Counted from the first letter of the stretch, positions 45,951 to 55,797 are shown. The stretch is DNA of 64,000 nucleotides from Hyphococcus sp. (GCA_021776415.1 JAJFFY010000003.1:1-64000), one strand, 5' to 3'. The notes: a model not told the origin generated them from the letters alone. Translations and numbers: made by a program.

Positions 45951-47626
45951 GGCGCCTTGTCTTTGTTGTTAGCGCGCGCCTGACGCATCCATTCAAGCGC
46001 TGAGGCGACGACAGCGACCAAACCAAAGGCGGCGGTTAAGTAAAACACGTAAGCAAACCCGCGAATTTCGACCAGCTCGCCAACGGCGCCCCGCCCTAGC
46101 GACCCGAGCAGAAAACCCAATGAGGCAAGTAGCGCATATTGTACGGCGGCGTATTTTCTATTCACAATAGAAGAAAGATAAACAACGATTGCGGCGCTAG
46201 CGAAACCAACGGCAAGGTTTTCCGCCGCGATAACCAGCATCAGCCGTGCCAAGGCGTCATTAACAGTAACATCAAGGCTCAGAAAATTGGCGAGCGGTTG
46301 CATGAAGCCAAACAAGCCATAAAGGTGTGTTACGGACATAAATGCATCGGTTCGTGCGCCGCCGAGCGCTAAATCTGCAAACAGTAAATTCGTTGCTGCG
46401 GCCAGCACCGCGCCCGCAAACAAACAAGGCATTCTTCCGATCTTGAGGATCGCCGCTCCGCCGACGCCGATGCCAACGAAGGTCATGAGCGCCCCGAACA
46501 GTTTTGACGCAACCGCCACCTCGTCAAGTGTGTGCCCGAGGGCGCCAAAATTTTCACCGAGATAGAACGGATAGGCGAAAGCGCCCCAGATCAAATCAGT
46601 AAACCGATAAGATAAAACAAGAACAAGCACCAGGATTGAAGCGACGCCCAGGCGGCTGATGATGTCGGCGAGCGGCGTCAAGACAGAGCCGTAAAGCGCA
46701 TCAAAGATTTTCTGGCCGGGCCAAGGCTTAAAGGCGGATGGTTTGGGGGTTCCTTTGCCGGTCAGATAAAGCATGAGTGCGGCGGCGATTGCAGGTGCAA
46801 TAATCGATGCGACAATGATCAACGGCCCGGTTTGCCGGGTAAACACTCTGGCGTTGGCCTGGTCCGGGGCGCTAAGGGCGAAAGCCATAAACCCGAAAAG
46901 GGCTGCAAATGACCACGCCCAACCCAGAATGACTGGCGTCAAGGCGAGGTTGCGCCACAGCGGAGGCGGCGCGGCGCCGAGTGTTCGGTCGCGTTCGGCG
47001 ATCTTGCTGTCTGCGGCGACAAAAACGCCGCTGACCGTCGCGGCCATGAGAAAAGTCAGTACAACGAAGGTGTTATTCCAGCCGATGCGTGCGGCAAAAA
47101 TCAAGGCGCCGGCGCCGCCGAGAATGACCGACATGCGATAACCAAGCTGGTAGACGGCAGATAACAGATCGACAGTAATCTCTTCATCCGCCACCTCAAT
47201 ACGCCAGGCATCGATCAAAACATCTTGTGACGCGGATGCAAAAGTGCAGACCACTGCAGCAATCGCGATATAGCCGATCTGTGTCGCTGGGCTGAGCGTT
47301 GATATGGCGAGCAAGGCTGCAAGAATAACGGCCTGCAATAACAAGACCGTTGCTCGCCTCTGGCCCATATTGAAAAACTTTGGGGTCGGCGCACGGTCGA
47401 TAGCGGGTGACCATAAAAACTTAAAGCTGTAGATAATGATGATCCACGAGAACACGCCGATTGTTGCGACGGAAATATTCTCGTTGGTAAACCAGGCGTT
47501 GAGCGTGCCTGTGATCAATACGTAAGGCAGCCCCGCAGCGAAACCGAGCACGAACATCGCGCCGGTTTTTCGTTTACCGAGCGCGCGGAAGAGATCGCCC
47601 CAAGCATATTTTTTTGATGCCGACAT
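45947..47626 (-). CDS. ampG: AmpG-type muropeptide MFS transporter
   Basis: A 559-residue major-facilitator protein with 12-14 predicted helices. The opening motif GFAAGLPYVLITGTLNAW and the following SWIIIIYSFKFLWSPAIDR are typical of AmpG, which imports anhydro-muropeptides for cell-wall recycling; QDVLIDAWRIE is the conserved helix-5 region. Central cytoplasmic loops between the halves are longer than usual. MltA, encoded at 2527-3888, makes the products this permease would import. Confidence 0.88.
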   Translation of the reverse strand: MSASKKYAWGDLFRALGKRKTGAMFVLGFAAGLPYVLITGTLNAWFTNENISVATIGVFSWIIIIYSFKFLWSPAIDRAPTPKFFNMGQRRATVLLLQAVILAALLAISTLSPATQIGYIAIAAVVCTFASASQDVLIDAWRIEVADEEITVDLLSAVYQLGYRMSVILGGAGALIFAARIGWNNTFVVLTFLMAATVSGVFVAADSKIAERDRTLGAAPPPLWRNLALTPVILGWAWSFAALFGFMAFALSAPDQANARVFTRQTGPLIIVASIIAPAIAAALMLYLTGKGTPKPSAFKPWPGQKIFDALYGSVLTPLADIISRLGVASILVLVLVLSYRFTDLIWGAFAYPFYLGENFGALGHTLDEVAVASKLFGALMTFVGIGVGGAAILKIGRMPCLFAGAVLAAATNLLFADLALGGARTDAFMSVTHLYGLFGFMQPLANFLSLDVTVNDALARLMLVIAAENLAVGFASAAIVVYLSSIVNRKYAAVQYALLASLGFLLGSLGRGAVGELVEIRGFAYVFYLTAAFGLVAVVASALEWMRQARANNKDKAP

Positions 47627-47689
47627 GTGTTTCTCAGCCCTTTATAGACCAAAAAGGCTAGGGGTGTTTTCTGTCGGAATAAAGGCGGT

Positions 47690-49576
47690 TTACGATGCGA
47701 CGGAGTAATCGCTTTTGGCGCCGCCCCATTTTTCGATCATGGCAACCAGCTGATCTGGCTCAAACGGCTTGGAGATGAAGTCATCCATGCCCGCCGCGAC
47801 ACATTTTTGGCGGTCGGACGCCATCGCGTTGGCGGTGAGCGCGATGATCGGCACTTGCGCGTTCCGGCTTTCAAGCTTGCGGATGCGCCGCGCCGCCATC
47901 AGGCCGTCAACCTCGGGCATGTGCATATCCATCAGGACAACGTCATAAGAGCCACGCTCTAATGCGCTTACTGCATCGCCGCCATTGACCGCAACATCGA
48001 CTATGTGACCTGCGCGCTTAATGATCGCGGTCGCCAACACGGCGTTTATCTGATTGTCTTCTGCAAGCAGAATGTTGAAGACCGCCTTGGGCTCAGCAGT
48101 AATTGCGCGCGGCGCCGGCGCCTCCGGCGTGGTTTTCGCACGCGCGCCGGCGAGCTGATCGTAAAGCGAGGCTTGGCGTATGGGCTTGATAAAATATCCC
48201 TCAAAGCCGGCCTCGCGCAGCTCGCCAATGCGGTCACGGGTTAAAGGGGAGAGCAGAACAAAAGACCGGTCGGCAGCCCGCGCCAAGGCTGTCGCCCCTT
48301 CGCTTGCAAGATAAATATCGCAAAGCAAAACGGCAGCTGGGTGTTCTTCAACGACCTGCTGCGCTGCACGCGCGGAAGTGGCGCAGAAAACGCGCTTAAC
48401 GCCGATGCTTTGAAGCTGCAATTCAAGGCTGCGCTGCAAAACCGGCGACCGGGTTGCGATGATGACAGGCGCAGCAAGTTGTGGCCGCTCGGCTTGCTCG
48501 CGCTCTTCATAGTCAAATTGGACCTCAAACGAAAAAACACTGCCAACGCCAGCAGTGCTGTCGATGGTGATGTCGCTTTGCATGGCCCGAACAATTTTTT
48601 GTGCGATTGAAAGCCCGAGCCCGGTCCCTTCTTTTCTCTTGTTGGCGTCGCTATCGGCTTGCGAGAACTCATCAAAGATCGTCGCTCGTATTTTTCCAGG
48701 AATGCCGATGCCGGTATCGCGCACATCTACACGGACTGTTGCGGTGGCGGCGTCTTTGCTGACAAGATGGGCTTCGATGCTGATGCCGCCGCTGTCGGTG
48801 AATTTGACGCCGTTGCCGGTGAGGTTGATCAGCACCTGACGCAAGCGCGCCTCATCGCCGAACAAGGTCGCGGGAATATTTTCATCAATATAAGCGGTGA
48901 TCTCGACGCCTTTATCGGCCGCGCGCGGGGAGAGAAGTTCTGCAACGCCCTGGATCAACGAAAACGGACAAAATGGTTGTGCGTCAAGCTCGAGCTTGCC
49001 GGCGTCGATTTTTGCGTAATCCAGGAGGTCGTTGATCAGGGCGAGCAGCGCGGCGCCGGATTCCCGAACGGATTCGGCATAAGCACGCTGGTTCGGCTCC
49101 AGCGCGGTGTCGAGCAGCAAACCGGTCATGCCGATAATGCCGTTTAGCGGCGTGCGCATTTCGTGGCTCATTGTCGCCAGAAACTGCATTCTGGCGGGGC
49201 TGTTGGCGCCTGTTTTTGTGTTTGTCAGATCACCCTGGGCGCCCGCCTCTGTGCTCCGTGCGGGATCGTCATCAACCGTATCCGAAGGGTCAATGGCGAG
49301 GCCAGCGTAAAGTCTTTCTCCGGCGCTTAATACGCTTTCTTCCCAGTCGATAATCAGATCGCATGCGCCGACTTGCGCCGATGTTCTATAAGCTGCCGGC
49401 GCCCCCCGCCGCGCCGCGTGATTGCCGGGCGCAAAAGCCTGTCCAACCCATTTTTCAGGCGGGGTTGCAAAAAGCCGCGCAAAGGCGCGCGAGACAAAGC
49501 GTATCGCGCCATCGCGATCACACACAACAATCAGTTCACGGATGTGGCGGAGATCGCCACCATCGTCTGCATGCAT
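47690..49576 (-). CDS. Hybrid sensor histidine kinase with two receivers
   Basis: A 628-residue soluble hybrid kinase: a PAS-like region (about residues 10-100), HisKA with phospho-acceptor His138 in [11 protein letters not shown], an ATPase domain ([11 protein letters not shown]; later GTGLGLS), then two receivers. The second receiver is complete (AEDNQ, MDMHMP, SKPF). The first has Asp in LLCDIY but no acidic pair at its start (VIIATRSP), so it may not be phosphorylated normally. No membrane segment is seen. ATG at 49576 is chosen over a TTG 6 bp upstream. Its signal and partner regulator are unknown. Confidence 0.88.
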   Translation of the reverse strand: MHADDGGDLRHIRELIVVCDRDGAIRFVSRAFARLFATPPEKWVGQAFAPGNHAARRGAPAAYRTSAQVGACDLIIDWEESVLSAGERLYAGLAIDPSDTVDDDPARSTEAGAQGDLTNTKTGANSPARMQFLATMSHEMRTPLNGIIGMTGLLLDTALEPNQRAYAESVRESGAALLALINDLLDYAKIDAGKLELDAQPFCPFSLIQGVAELLSPRAADKGVEITAYIDENIPATLFGDEARLRQVLINLTGNGVKFTDSGGISIEAHLVSKDAATATVRVDVRDTGIGIPGKIRATIFDEFSQADSDANKRKEGTGLGLSIAQKIVRAMQSDITIDSTAGVGSVFSFEVQFDYEEREQAERPQLAAPVIIATRSPVLQRSLELQLQSIGVKRVFCATSARAAQQVVEEHPAAVLLCDIYLASEGATALARAADRSFVLLSPLTRDRIGELREAGFEGYFIKPIRQASLYDQLAGARAKTTPEAPAPRAITAEPKAVFNILLAEDNQINAVLATAIIKRAGHIVDVAVNGGDAVSALERGSYDVVLMDMHMPEVDGLMAARRIRKLESRNAQVPIIALTANAMASDRQKCVAAGMDDFISKPFEPDQLVAMIEKWGGAKSDYSVAS

Positions 49577-49661
49577 AATCAAACCATTCCCTAGGCGGTG
49601 ATGGCTAATTATGTGAGCGCAGCTTTGAAAAAGAGTTGAGAGGCGTAGTTAATAAAGACGG

Positions 49662-51194
49662 TTAAATCGCTGTTGCAATTTGAGATAATGATAAGGTCGC
49701 GGCGCCCTCACGACGGCGAAAACTTACCGCTTCGGCGATGTGGCGGCGTTTGACTCCAGCGCCGCCATCGAGATCGGCGAGCGTGCGGGCGACGCGTTTT
49801 ATTCTTGTATAGGCTCTGGCTGAAAGACCAAGCGCTTCGGCGGCGCGCGATAAAAGTGCGGCGCCTTGGGCGTCGGGCTCGGCTGTTTTTGTCAGCGCGG
49901 AGTCGCTCAGCGCTGCGTTGGTCGAGCCCGATCGCGACATTTGCGCTTCGCGCGCCGCGGCGACGCGCGCGGCGACCGTGGCGGTGGTCTCGCCGCTTGC
50001 TGGCGCGGCGAGATCGCATGGCGTTACTGCCGGCAGCGCGACGGTCAAGTCCATCCGGTCCAGCAACGGCCCGGAGATGCGCGATTGATAAACCTCCTCG
50101 CAATTCGGGCCGCGCCCACACGCCCGTCCGCTCGCCCGTCCATAGCCACAACGGCACGGGTTCATCGCCGCAATCAGCTGGAACCGCGCGGGATAGCGGA
50201 CATGGAAATTGGCGCGGGCGATCAGGACGTCGCCGGTCTCCAGCGGCGCGCGCAAACTGTCGAGCACGGGGGCAGAAAATTCCGGCATTTCATCGAGGAA
50301 TAATACCCCGTGATGGGCTAGCGAGGCCTCGCCCGGCTTGGCGCGGATGCCGCCGCCAATCATCGCCGCCATCGAGGCGGAGTGGTGCGGTGCGCGGTAG
50401 GGCCGCACCCGGGTCAGCCGGCCGTTTTCCAATAGTCCGGCAAGCGATTGAACCATTGAGACCTCGAGCATTTCAGCCGGCGTCAAGGGCGGCAACAGCC
50501 CGGCAAGGCGCGCCGCCAGCATCGATTTACCGGCCCCCGGCGGGCCAACCATAAGCAGATTGTGCCCGCCCGCCGCGGCGATCTCGAGCGCGCGTTTGGC
50601 GGTTTCCTGGCCCCGCACATCGATAAGGTCAGCAACAGCGGCCGGCGCCTCAAGCGCGCCCGGTTCGGGCTTTGAAAGGATTTGCGTTCCCTTGAAATGA
50701 TTGACCAGCTGGATCAGTGATTTCGGGGCGATGACATCCGCCTCGCCGCCGGCCCATGCCGCCTCGGCGCCGCTGGCGGACGGGCAGATCAGGCCGAGAC
50801 CCAGCGCATTTGCCGACACCGCCGCCGGCAACGCCCCGGCGACCGGCGCAATCGAGCCATCGAGCCCAAGCTCGCCCATCACCGCAAAGCCGTCTGCGGC
50901 GTCATGGGGCGCTGCGCCCATCTCAATCAGTACGCCGAGGGCGATGGCGAGGTCATAGTGGCTGCCTTCTTTCGGCAGGTCGGCGGGCGCGAGATTGACG
51001 GTGATCCGCTTTGGCGGCATGCCCAGCCCGACCGCTGATAAAGCAGCGCGAACACGTTCTTTCGCCTCCGAAACAGCCTTGTCCGGCAAACCGACAATGG
51101 CGAAGGCGGGCTTGCCGCCGACGAGCTGCACCTGAACCGTCACCGGGGCCGCCTCGACCCCGTGAAATGCGAAAGTGGTAATCTGGGCGACCAT
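49662..51194 (-). CDS. comM: YifB/ComM Mg-chelatase-like AAA+ ATPase
   Basis: A 510-residue protein with the N-terminal ChlI-like domain (FAIVGLPDKAVSEAKERV), a central AAA+ ATPase with Walker A GPPGAGKSML and Walker B GVLFLDEMPEF, and a C-terminal Mg-chelatase subunit domain (SARAYTRIKRVARTLADL). ComM promotes branch migration during natural transformation in Vibrio and Acinetobacter. The frame opens at 51230, but ATG at 51194 with GGGGA upstream is the better start. It is divergent from the SLOG-like gene across 236 bp. Confidence 0.92.
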   Translation of the reverse strand: MVAQITTFAFHGVEAAPVTVQVQLVGGKPAFAIVGLPDKAVSEAKERVRAALSAVGLGMPPKRITVNLAPADLPKEGSHYDLAIALGVLIEMGAAPHDAADGFAVMGELGLDGSIAPVAGALPAAVSANALGLGLICPSASGAEAAWAGGEADVIAPKSLIQLVNHFKGTQILSKPEPGALEAPAAVADLIDVRGQETAKRALEIAAAGGHNLLMVGPPGAGKSMLAARLAGLLPPLTPAEMLEVSMVQSLAGLLENGRLTRVRPYRAPHHSASMAAMIGGGIRAKPGEASLAHHGVLFLDEMPEFSAPVLDSLRAPLETGDVLIARANFHVRYPARFQLIAAMNPCRCGYGRASGRACGRGPNCEEVYQSRISGPLLDRMDLTVALPAVTPCDLAAPASGETTATVAARVAAAREAQMSRSGSTNAALSDSALTKTAEPDAQGAALLSRAAEALGLSARAYTRIKRVARTLADLDGGAGVKRRHIAEAVSFRRREGAATLSLSQIATAI

Positions 51195-51365
51195 GGATTT
51201 CCCCGGTTTGTCGTAACACCAGTTAGCCATACTGCATGTAAAAAGAGAACATTACAAGAACACACTCAATGAAAATTCAGCACTCGCCAAATCTGCGCGC
51301 GGCCCGTACGACTTAGGCGACCGCGCCGCCGACCAGGAAATTGGCGGCAAAGCGGCAAAGCGGCT

Positions 51366-51396
51366 AAACGGATTCCACTTTTCGCGAGCATGCTCT
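51366..51396. repeat. Second copy of the intergenic repeat, diverged
   Basis: AAACGGATTCCACTTTTCGC followed by GAGCATGCTCTA repeats the form of the element at 12985-13027: an A-A-C-C-G-G-x-T-C-C-C-A-C-type core then T-run, then a short GC arm. GAGCATGCTC is itself palindromic. It sits between comM and the SLOG-like gene, 34 bp before the latter. Confidence 0.45.
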
Positions 51397-51430
51397 AAGC
51401 AAAGAGCCGGAAAAACAGAGCACAGACGTC

Positions 51431-53320
51431 ATGACAATCGCCTTATCGCCGCCCAAGCCGATTATGACGCTGCGCGTCGGGATTACCGGCCACCGTCAAT
51501 CTCGCCTGCCGGCGGACCAGATGGATCGGATTGGCGGTCAGATCCAGTCGATATTGGATATGGCGGCTAAGGGATTGGCAAAGGCTCATGAGCGGTATAC
51601 GGGCGATTACACGACCGATGAGCGCCAGTTATTTTTTGTCAGCGCGCTTGCTGATGGCGCCGATACGCTTGCCGCCCAGCGCGCCATAGGCGCGGGGTGG
51701 CGCTTATTGGCGCCGCTACCTTTTTCGAAAGCCAGTTATGCGCGGGATTTTTCCGCCGAGGATCGCGACCAGTTTGAGGCGCTGTTGAACCAGGCAGACG
51801 CCGTGGCAGAACTTGACGGGTTGCGGATATCACCGGCGGCTGAAGAGCGGGCCTATCTTCAGGCCGGGCTGATGACAGTAGACCAGTCCGACATTGTGAT
51901 TGCCGTTTGGGATGGCGAGGAAGCGCGCGGCATCGGCGGTACGGCGATGATAAAGGACGAAGCTTTGTCTTTGGGCAAGCCGGTGATCTGGGTGAACGCC
52001 GCCGCTGATACGCCGCCGGTTTTTATAAGCGCAGAAAATACGGCGGCGGCTGTCTCGCCGGAGCCCCTGTCGCCGGAGAGCATCTTTGCGGTCATCGATG
52101 CAGTGGTGGCGCCGCCCGCAAGCAGTGAAATTGAGCATGCGTTTTCTGGCGAGAAAACCCATGCGCTGGCGGCGTATCGAATATTCGCTGCCGAGACAGC
52201 CCACCGCTTCAATTACGGATCGTTTTTTCAATTCTGGGAAAAACTGTTCGCCGGCAAGTGGCCGTTTAGCGTCAGACTTACTTGCCCAACGCCGGCCGAA
52301 GAGATTGTTGACGCGCGCCAATCAACGCTGGCTCAGATACTTCAGTCGTCAAGTCACGACCAGCGTATTTTTAACGATCTGATTATTCCGCGTTTTGCCT
52401 GGGCTGATCATCTCGCCGTTCACTACGGCAATCTCTACCGCTCATCTTATTTTTTCAATTACTTGTTTGCGGCGGTAGCGGTTTTCCTGGCGCTGTTCGA
52501 TCTTGTGGCGGGCGGGTTTGATTTTGGCAGCAAGACGCTCTGGATCGGCAGTGAGGTGGCGATCATTGTTTTGATCTTGCTTGTCACCACCGCCGGCAAG
52601 CGCGGCCGCTGGCATGAAAAATGGATCGATTACCGTCAGCTTGCGGAGGAACTTCGCCAATACCGGCTCTATTACTTGACGCTCGGCCGTGACGCTGGCA
52701 GTGAACTTTCCAAAGGCGAGGGCGGCGAGGCTGCCGGCTGGGTCGATTGGTATTTTGCCGCAACTTGCCGTGAGGCGGGCATGACCTCGGGCGCTTTTGA
52801 CGACGCCTCCATCCGCCGCATCGCGGACACCGTGCTGAAAGAGGAAATTACACCGCAAATCGCCTATCACGATAAAAAAGCCGGCACGCTTCGTATTTTA
52901 GAACACCGCCTCCACCATCTTGGCGAGTATGCTTTTGGCGCAACATTGCTGGTTTGCCTGTTTTATCTTGGTCTGGTCGTTCTCGCCGGCAAGGAGCCGG
53001 GATTGGCGACATGGGCTTATGATACCAAGAACGGCGCCAAAGGTGCGGTAACGATGATGACCGGGTTCCTGCCCGCGCTTGGGGCGGCGTTTTTTGGCGT
53101 CCGGGTGCAGGGCGAATTCGGGTCAACGGCGGAGCGCTCTCATGCGACCGCCGCACAGCTCAAAACCCTTGCAGAAAAGTTTGATGCGCTCAGCGCCGCG
53201 CCATCACCGCGTCTGGAAGTCTTGCGATTGCGGGTTGAAGAGGCTGCGCGCGCCATGCTTATGGAAAACATGGACTGGCGCATGCTGTATATCTCCAAGC
53301 CGTTGAATCTGCCCGGATAG
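51431..53320 (+). CDS. SLOG-like nucleotide-sensing protein with two membrane hairpin modules
   Basis: A 629-residue protein. Residues about 12-195 form a Rossmann-like domain with VGITGHR at the front, FVSALADGADTLAA, FSKASYARDF and SDIVIAVWDGEEARG, the layout of LOG/SLOG-type nucleotide-binding sensors. The rest holds two similar membrane units: hairpin 340-360 / 370-388 followed by a charged helix (KWIDYRQLAEELRQY), and hairpin 498-519 / 540-557 followed by AAQLKTLAEKFDAL. That pattern resembles the SLATT effector domain (SMODS- and SLOG-associating two-transmembrane) found in predicted nucleotide-triggered defence systems. The domain calls come from motif reading only. The TIR-like fusion follows after 165 bp on the same strand. 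The ATG at 51431 lacks a strong ribosome site. Confidence 0.68.
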   Translation: MTIALSPPKPIMTLRVGITGHRQSRLPADQMDRIGGQIQSILDMAAKGLAKAHERYTGDYTTDERQLFFVSALADGADTLAAQRAIGAGWRLLAPLPFSKASYARDFSAEDRDQFEALLNQADAVAELDGLRISPAAEERAYLQAGLMTVDQSDIVIAVWDGEEARGIGGTAMIKDEALSLGKPVIWVNAAADTPPVFISAENTAAAVSPEPLSPESIFAVIDAVVAPPASSEIEHAFSGEKTHALAAYRIFAAETAHRFNYGSFFQFWEKLFAGKWPFSVRLTCPTPAEEIVDARQSTLAQILQSSSHDQRIFNDLIIPRFAWADHLAVHYGNLYRSSYFFNYLFAAVAVFLALFDLVAGGFDFGSKTLWIGSEVAIIVLILLVTTAGKRGRWHEKWIDYRQLAEELRQYRLYYLTLGRDAGSELSKGEGGEAAGWVDWYFAATCREAGMTSGAFDDASIRRIADTVLKEEITPQIAYHDKKAGTLRILEHRLHHLGEYAFGATLLVCLFYLGLVVLAGKEPGLATWAYDTKNGAKGAVTMMTGFLPALGAAFFGVRVQGEFGSTAERSHATAAQLKTLAEKFDALSAAPSPRLEVLRLRVEEAARAMLMENMDWRMLYISKPLNLPG

Positions 53321-53485
53321 TTTCATCCACCCGGATTTTCTGGCGCCGAAACGCTTAAACCCCAGGTTTTTATTGCCAAACTGTAAGCCGTAGACAAGCA
53401 ACGGATGCTTGCGGGGGGTAACAAAAATGCGCCATTTTGCAACCTTCGCCGGTGGAATAGGGACGCCGGCCTTGAGAGAAGTCGA

Positions 53486-55507
53486 ATGTCGGTAATTTCC
53501 GTTCTCCATGCGCCCCGCGATAAAGCCCTCGGCGAGAAAATCGCCGATGCGCTTTCACGTTATGGCCATGCGCCGCGTCGCATCAGCGATGATCCGTATG
53601 CGGGCGACCTGGCGCTTGCTGATAATGCGGCGATTGTTATCTGGTCGACGGCGGCGTTAAAGCTGGTCCGGCTTCGCGAGCAAGCGCGCGATGCGCTTCG
53701 CCGTGGCGCCTTGATCCCTGTGGCGGTCGGCGGGGCGTCGGCCCCGACCGGGTTTGACGCGCTGGCGCCAGTTGATCTGTCGGGCTGGTCCGGCGACGAC
53801 AATGATCCGCGCTGGCGGTTCGTTCTTGATGAGATCAACATTGCCGCCCAGCGCCAGAACTTTGGCGACGCATCCGCCTGGGCCGAGTCTGAAGTCGCAG
53901 ATGAGCCCTTGGCGGAAGATCCTTCATGGGGAGAGCTGTCGTCGGACGAGCCCCCCATGGATGAGGCGGGGCTGGATATTCCAGCGCTCGATGATAGCGC
54001 TGAAATCATTGAAGCGCGTGAAGATTTTATGCCGCCGCCGGCTCATCCGGCGCCCGGAGTTTCCGGCGCAAAATTTAACCCCATGGCGGTCGCCTTGGCT
54101 GGCGGGCTTGCCATTGGCGCCGTGGCGGGCGCGGCGATTTTACTGGCGCCGGGTTTTCTGGCGCCGACGGACGGCGCTCCGCTTGATGTGGCGGAAGCCG
54201 CAATACCGGCCTCTATTGAACCACGGGCGTTGGCTTTTGTTCAGCCATCAGATGATTTTAATGACACTGAAAACGAGCCCACGGGCGCAAGCGCCAACCC
54301 TGCTATTGGCTTTAATCTTGATACAGATGAAATGCGACTGACACCGCCCGCCTTGCGTGAAGCTGACGCGCCGGATCCCGCATCGGAAGACGCGCTAGAG
54401 CTTAAGCTGGCGTCTGCACTTGGCCTGAGCGAAGACGGCGCAGAAACCTTGACTACGGAAGACCCTGGATTGCCGGAGGAGGTCTCTCTGGAAGACGCAG
54501 CCTTGGAGGCTGCGGCCCAAGAAGAGGTGGCAAAGATAAAGCTGTTTGCCGCCATTGCCCGCGGCAAACAGGAATTGGCGTCCAACGGCGCCGTCGCTGA
54601 GACCCTACGGGAAGAAGCAGCGCCGGCTCCCGTTGTTGTACCAGAGGGGGCAGCGCCAAATGAAGCTGAGCCAAACGAGGTTGCGCCAGAAGCGGCGCCG
54701 TCAACTGAGCCGGTGACAAACCTGGCTTTGCCCGCTGAGGTTTTGACGCCGCCTGCTGTTGGCAACGCCTTTAAAGAATGCGCTGATTGCCCGGAAATGG
54801 CGCGGCTAGAGCCGGGCGAATTTCGTATGGGCGCGCCCGCCTCGGAGCCCGCGCGTCATAGCGCTGAAGGTCCGCAGACGCAGGTGACGATTTCCAAGCC
54901 CTTCGCTATTGCTGCGACCGAGATCACTTTCGCGCAATGGGATGCTTGCATTGCCGATGGCGGGTGCCGCTATCTGCCGCCGGACCAGGGCTGGGGCCGG
55001 GCCGACCGGCCGGCGGTCAATGTTTCGTTTGATGACGCCAAGGCCTATGCCGACTGGCTGTCGCAAAAAACCGGTAAGACATACAGGCTGCCAAGCGAGG
55101 CAGAGTGGGAATATGCCGCGCGAGCAGGAAGCCGAGGCCCGTTCGCCATCGGCGCCAGCCTTGAGCCAACAACGGCAAACTACAATGCGCATTTCGCCTA
55201 TGGCGGCAAAAAGGGCGATTACCGAAAGCAGACAACGCCGGCAGCGAGCTTTGCGCCGAATGATTTTGGCCTTTTTGACATGCACGGCAACGCCTGGGAG
55301 TGGACCGCCGATTGCTGGGCCGACAGCCATGAGGGCGCCCCGCAGGACGGTTCCGCCTCGCTTGGCGGCGATTGCACCCGCCGGGTCCTTAAAGGCGGGG
55401 CCTGGAACACCGGAGGTTGGCGCCTGCGCTCGGCCCACCGCATCGGTAAAGTCCGCACGGCGCGCGAATATGACAATGGCTTTCGCGTGGTGCGCGATCT
55501 GGATTAA
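53486..55507 (+). CDS. TIR-like / transmembrane / FGE-like fusion protein
   Basis: A 673-residue three-part protein. Residues 1-115 resemble a small TIR domain: SVISVLHAPRDKALGEKIAD, a middle IVIWSTAALKL and Glu65 in LREQARDAL, where catalytic TIRs carry their glutamate. A single membrane helix (about 199-222) follows an acidic linker and precedes a 200-residue Ala/Glu/Pro-rich linker. Residues 431-672 are an FGE-sulfatase (SUMF1)-like fold: CADCPEMARLEPGEFRMG, PVNVSF-type VNVSFDDAKAYADWLS, RLPSEAEWEYAARAG, DMHGNAWEWTAD and NGFRVV. The copper-binding cysteine pair of true FGE is absent near the end. The ATG at 53486 has GAGAGAAG upstream; an upstream in-frame extension has no ribosome site. 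Confidence 0.72.
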   Translation: MSVISVLHAPRDKALGEKIADALSRYGHAPRRISDDPYAGDLALADNAAIVIWSTAALKLVRLREQARDALRRGALIPVAVGGASAPTGFDALAPVDLSGWSGDDNDPRWRFVLDEINIAAQRQNFGDASAWAESEVADEPLAEDPSWGELSSDEPPMDEAGLDIPALDDSAEIIEAREDFMPPPAHPAPGVSGAKFNPMAVALAGGLAIGAVAGAAILLAPGFLAPTDGAPLDVAEAAIPASIEPRALAFVQPSDDFNDTENEPTGASANPAIGFNLDTDEMRLTPPALREADAPDPASEDALELKLASALGLSEDGAETLTTEDPGLPEEVSLEDAALEAAAQEEVAKIKLFAAIARGKQELASNGAVAETLREEAAPAPVVVPEGAAPNEAEPNEVAPEAAPSTEPVTNLALPAEVLTPPAVGNAFKECADCPEMARLEPGEFRMGAPASEPARHSAEGPQTQVTISKPFAIAATEITFAQWDACIADGGCRYLPPDQGWGRADRPAVNVSFDDAKAYADWLSQKTGKTYRLPSEAEWEYAARAGSRGPFAIGASLEPTTANYNAHFAYGGKKGDYRKQTTPAASFAPNDFGLFDMHGNAWEWTADCWADSHEGAPQDGSASLGGDCTRRVLKGGAWNTGGWRLRSAHRIGKVRTAREYDNGFRVVRDLD

Positions 55508-55598
55508 AACCGGGCCCCAAAAACGGCTCCCAGCTGCGTCAAATGTTACCAGTGTTTTAACGGCTGCATTTTTTTACGCTCGCAAGGGCCGGCGCCGG

Positions 55599-55626
55599 TT
55601 GCAGCCTTCATTTCTCCTGCTTATAT
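55599..55626 (+). promoter_or_regulatory. Candidate promoter upstream of dnaK
   Basis: TTGCAG (55599-55604), 16 bp, TTATAT (55621-55626), about 170 bp before the dnaK start. It looks like a housekeeping promoter. No clear heat-shock sigma-32 site was recognised in the 290-bp gap, though one is expected. Confidence 0.35.
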
Positions 55627-55797
55627 CCCGATCGAACGTGCGGGGCGCCGGAAGCGGTGGATTGCGCACAATCTGATGATGATCAAAGGGGTGCGCTCTA
55701 TTCCGGCGCTTTTCAGGCAAAGACCGGGTTTTTCCGGTTGGCGACCGATTGAAGGCTGGGAATTGAAAATGGCGGCTCGCTTAAGGGAGACGATAAA

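Noticed and set aside
49638-49662. TTAA pair between the hybrid kinase and comM as a CtrA site
   Set aside because: The spacing is 9 bp, not 7.
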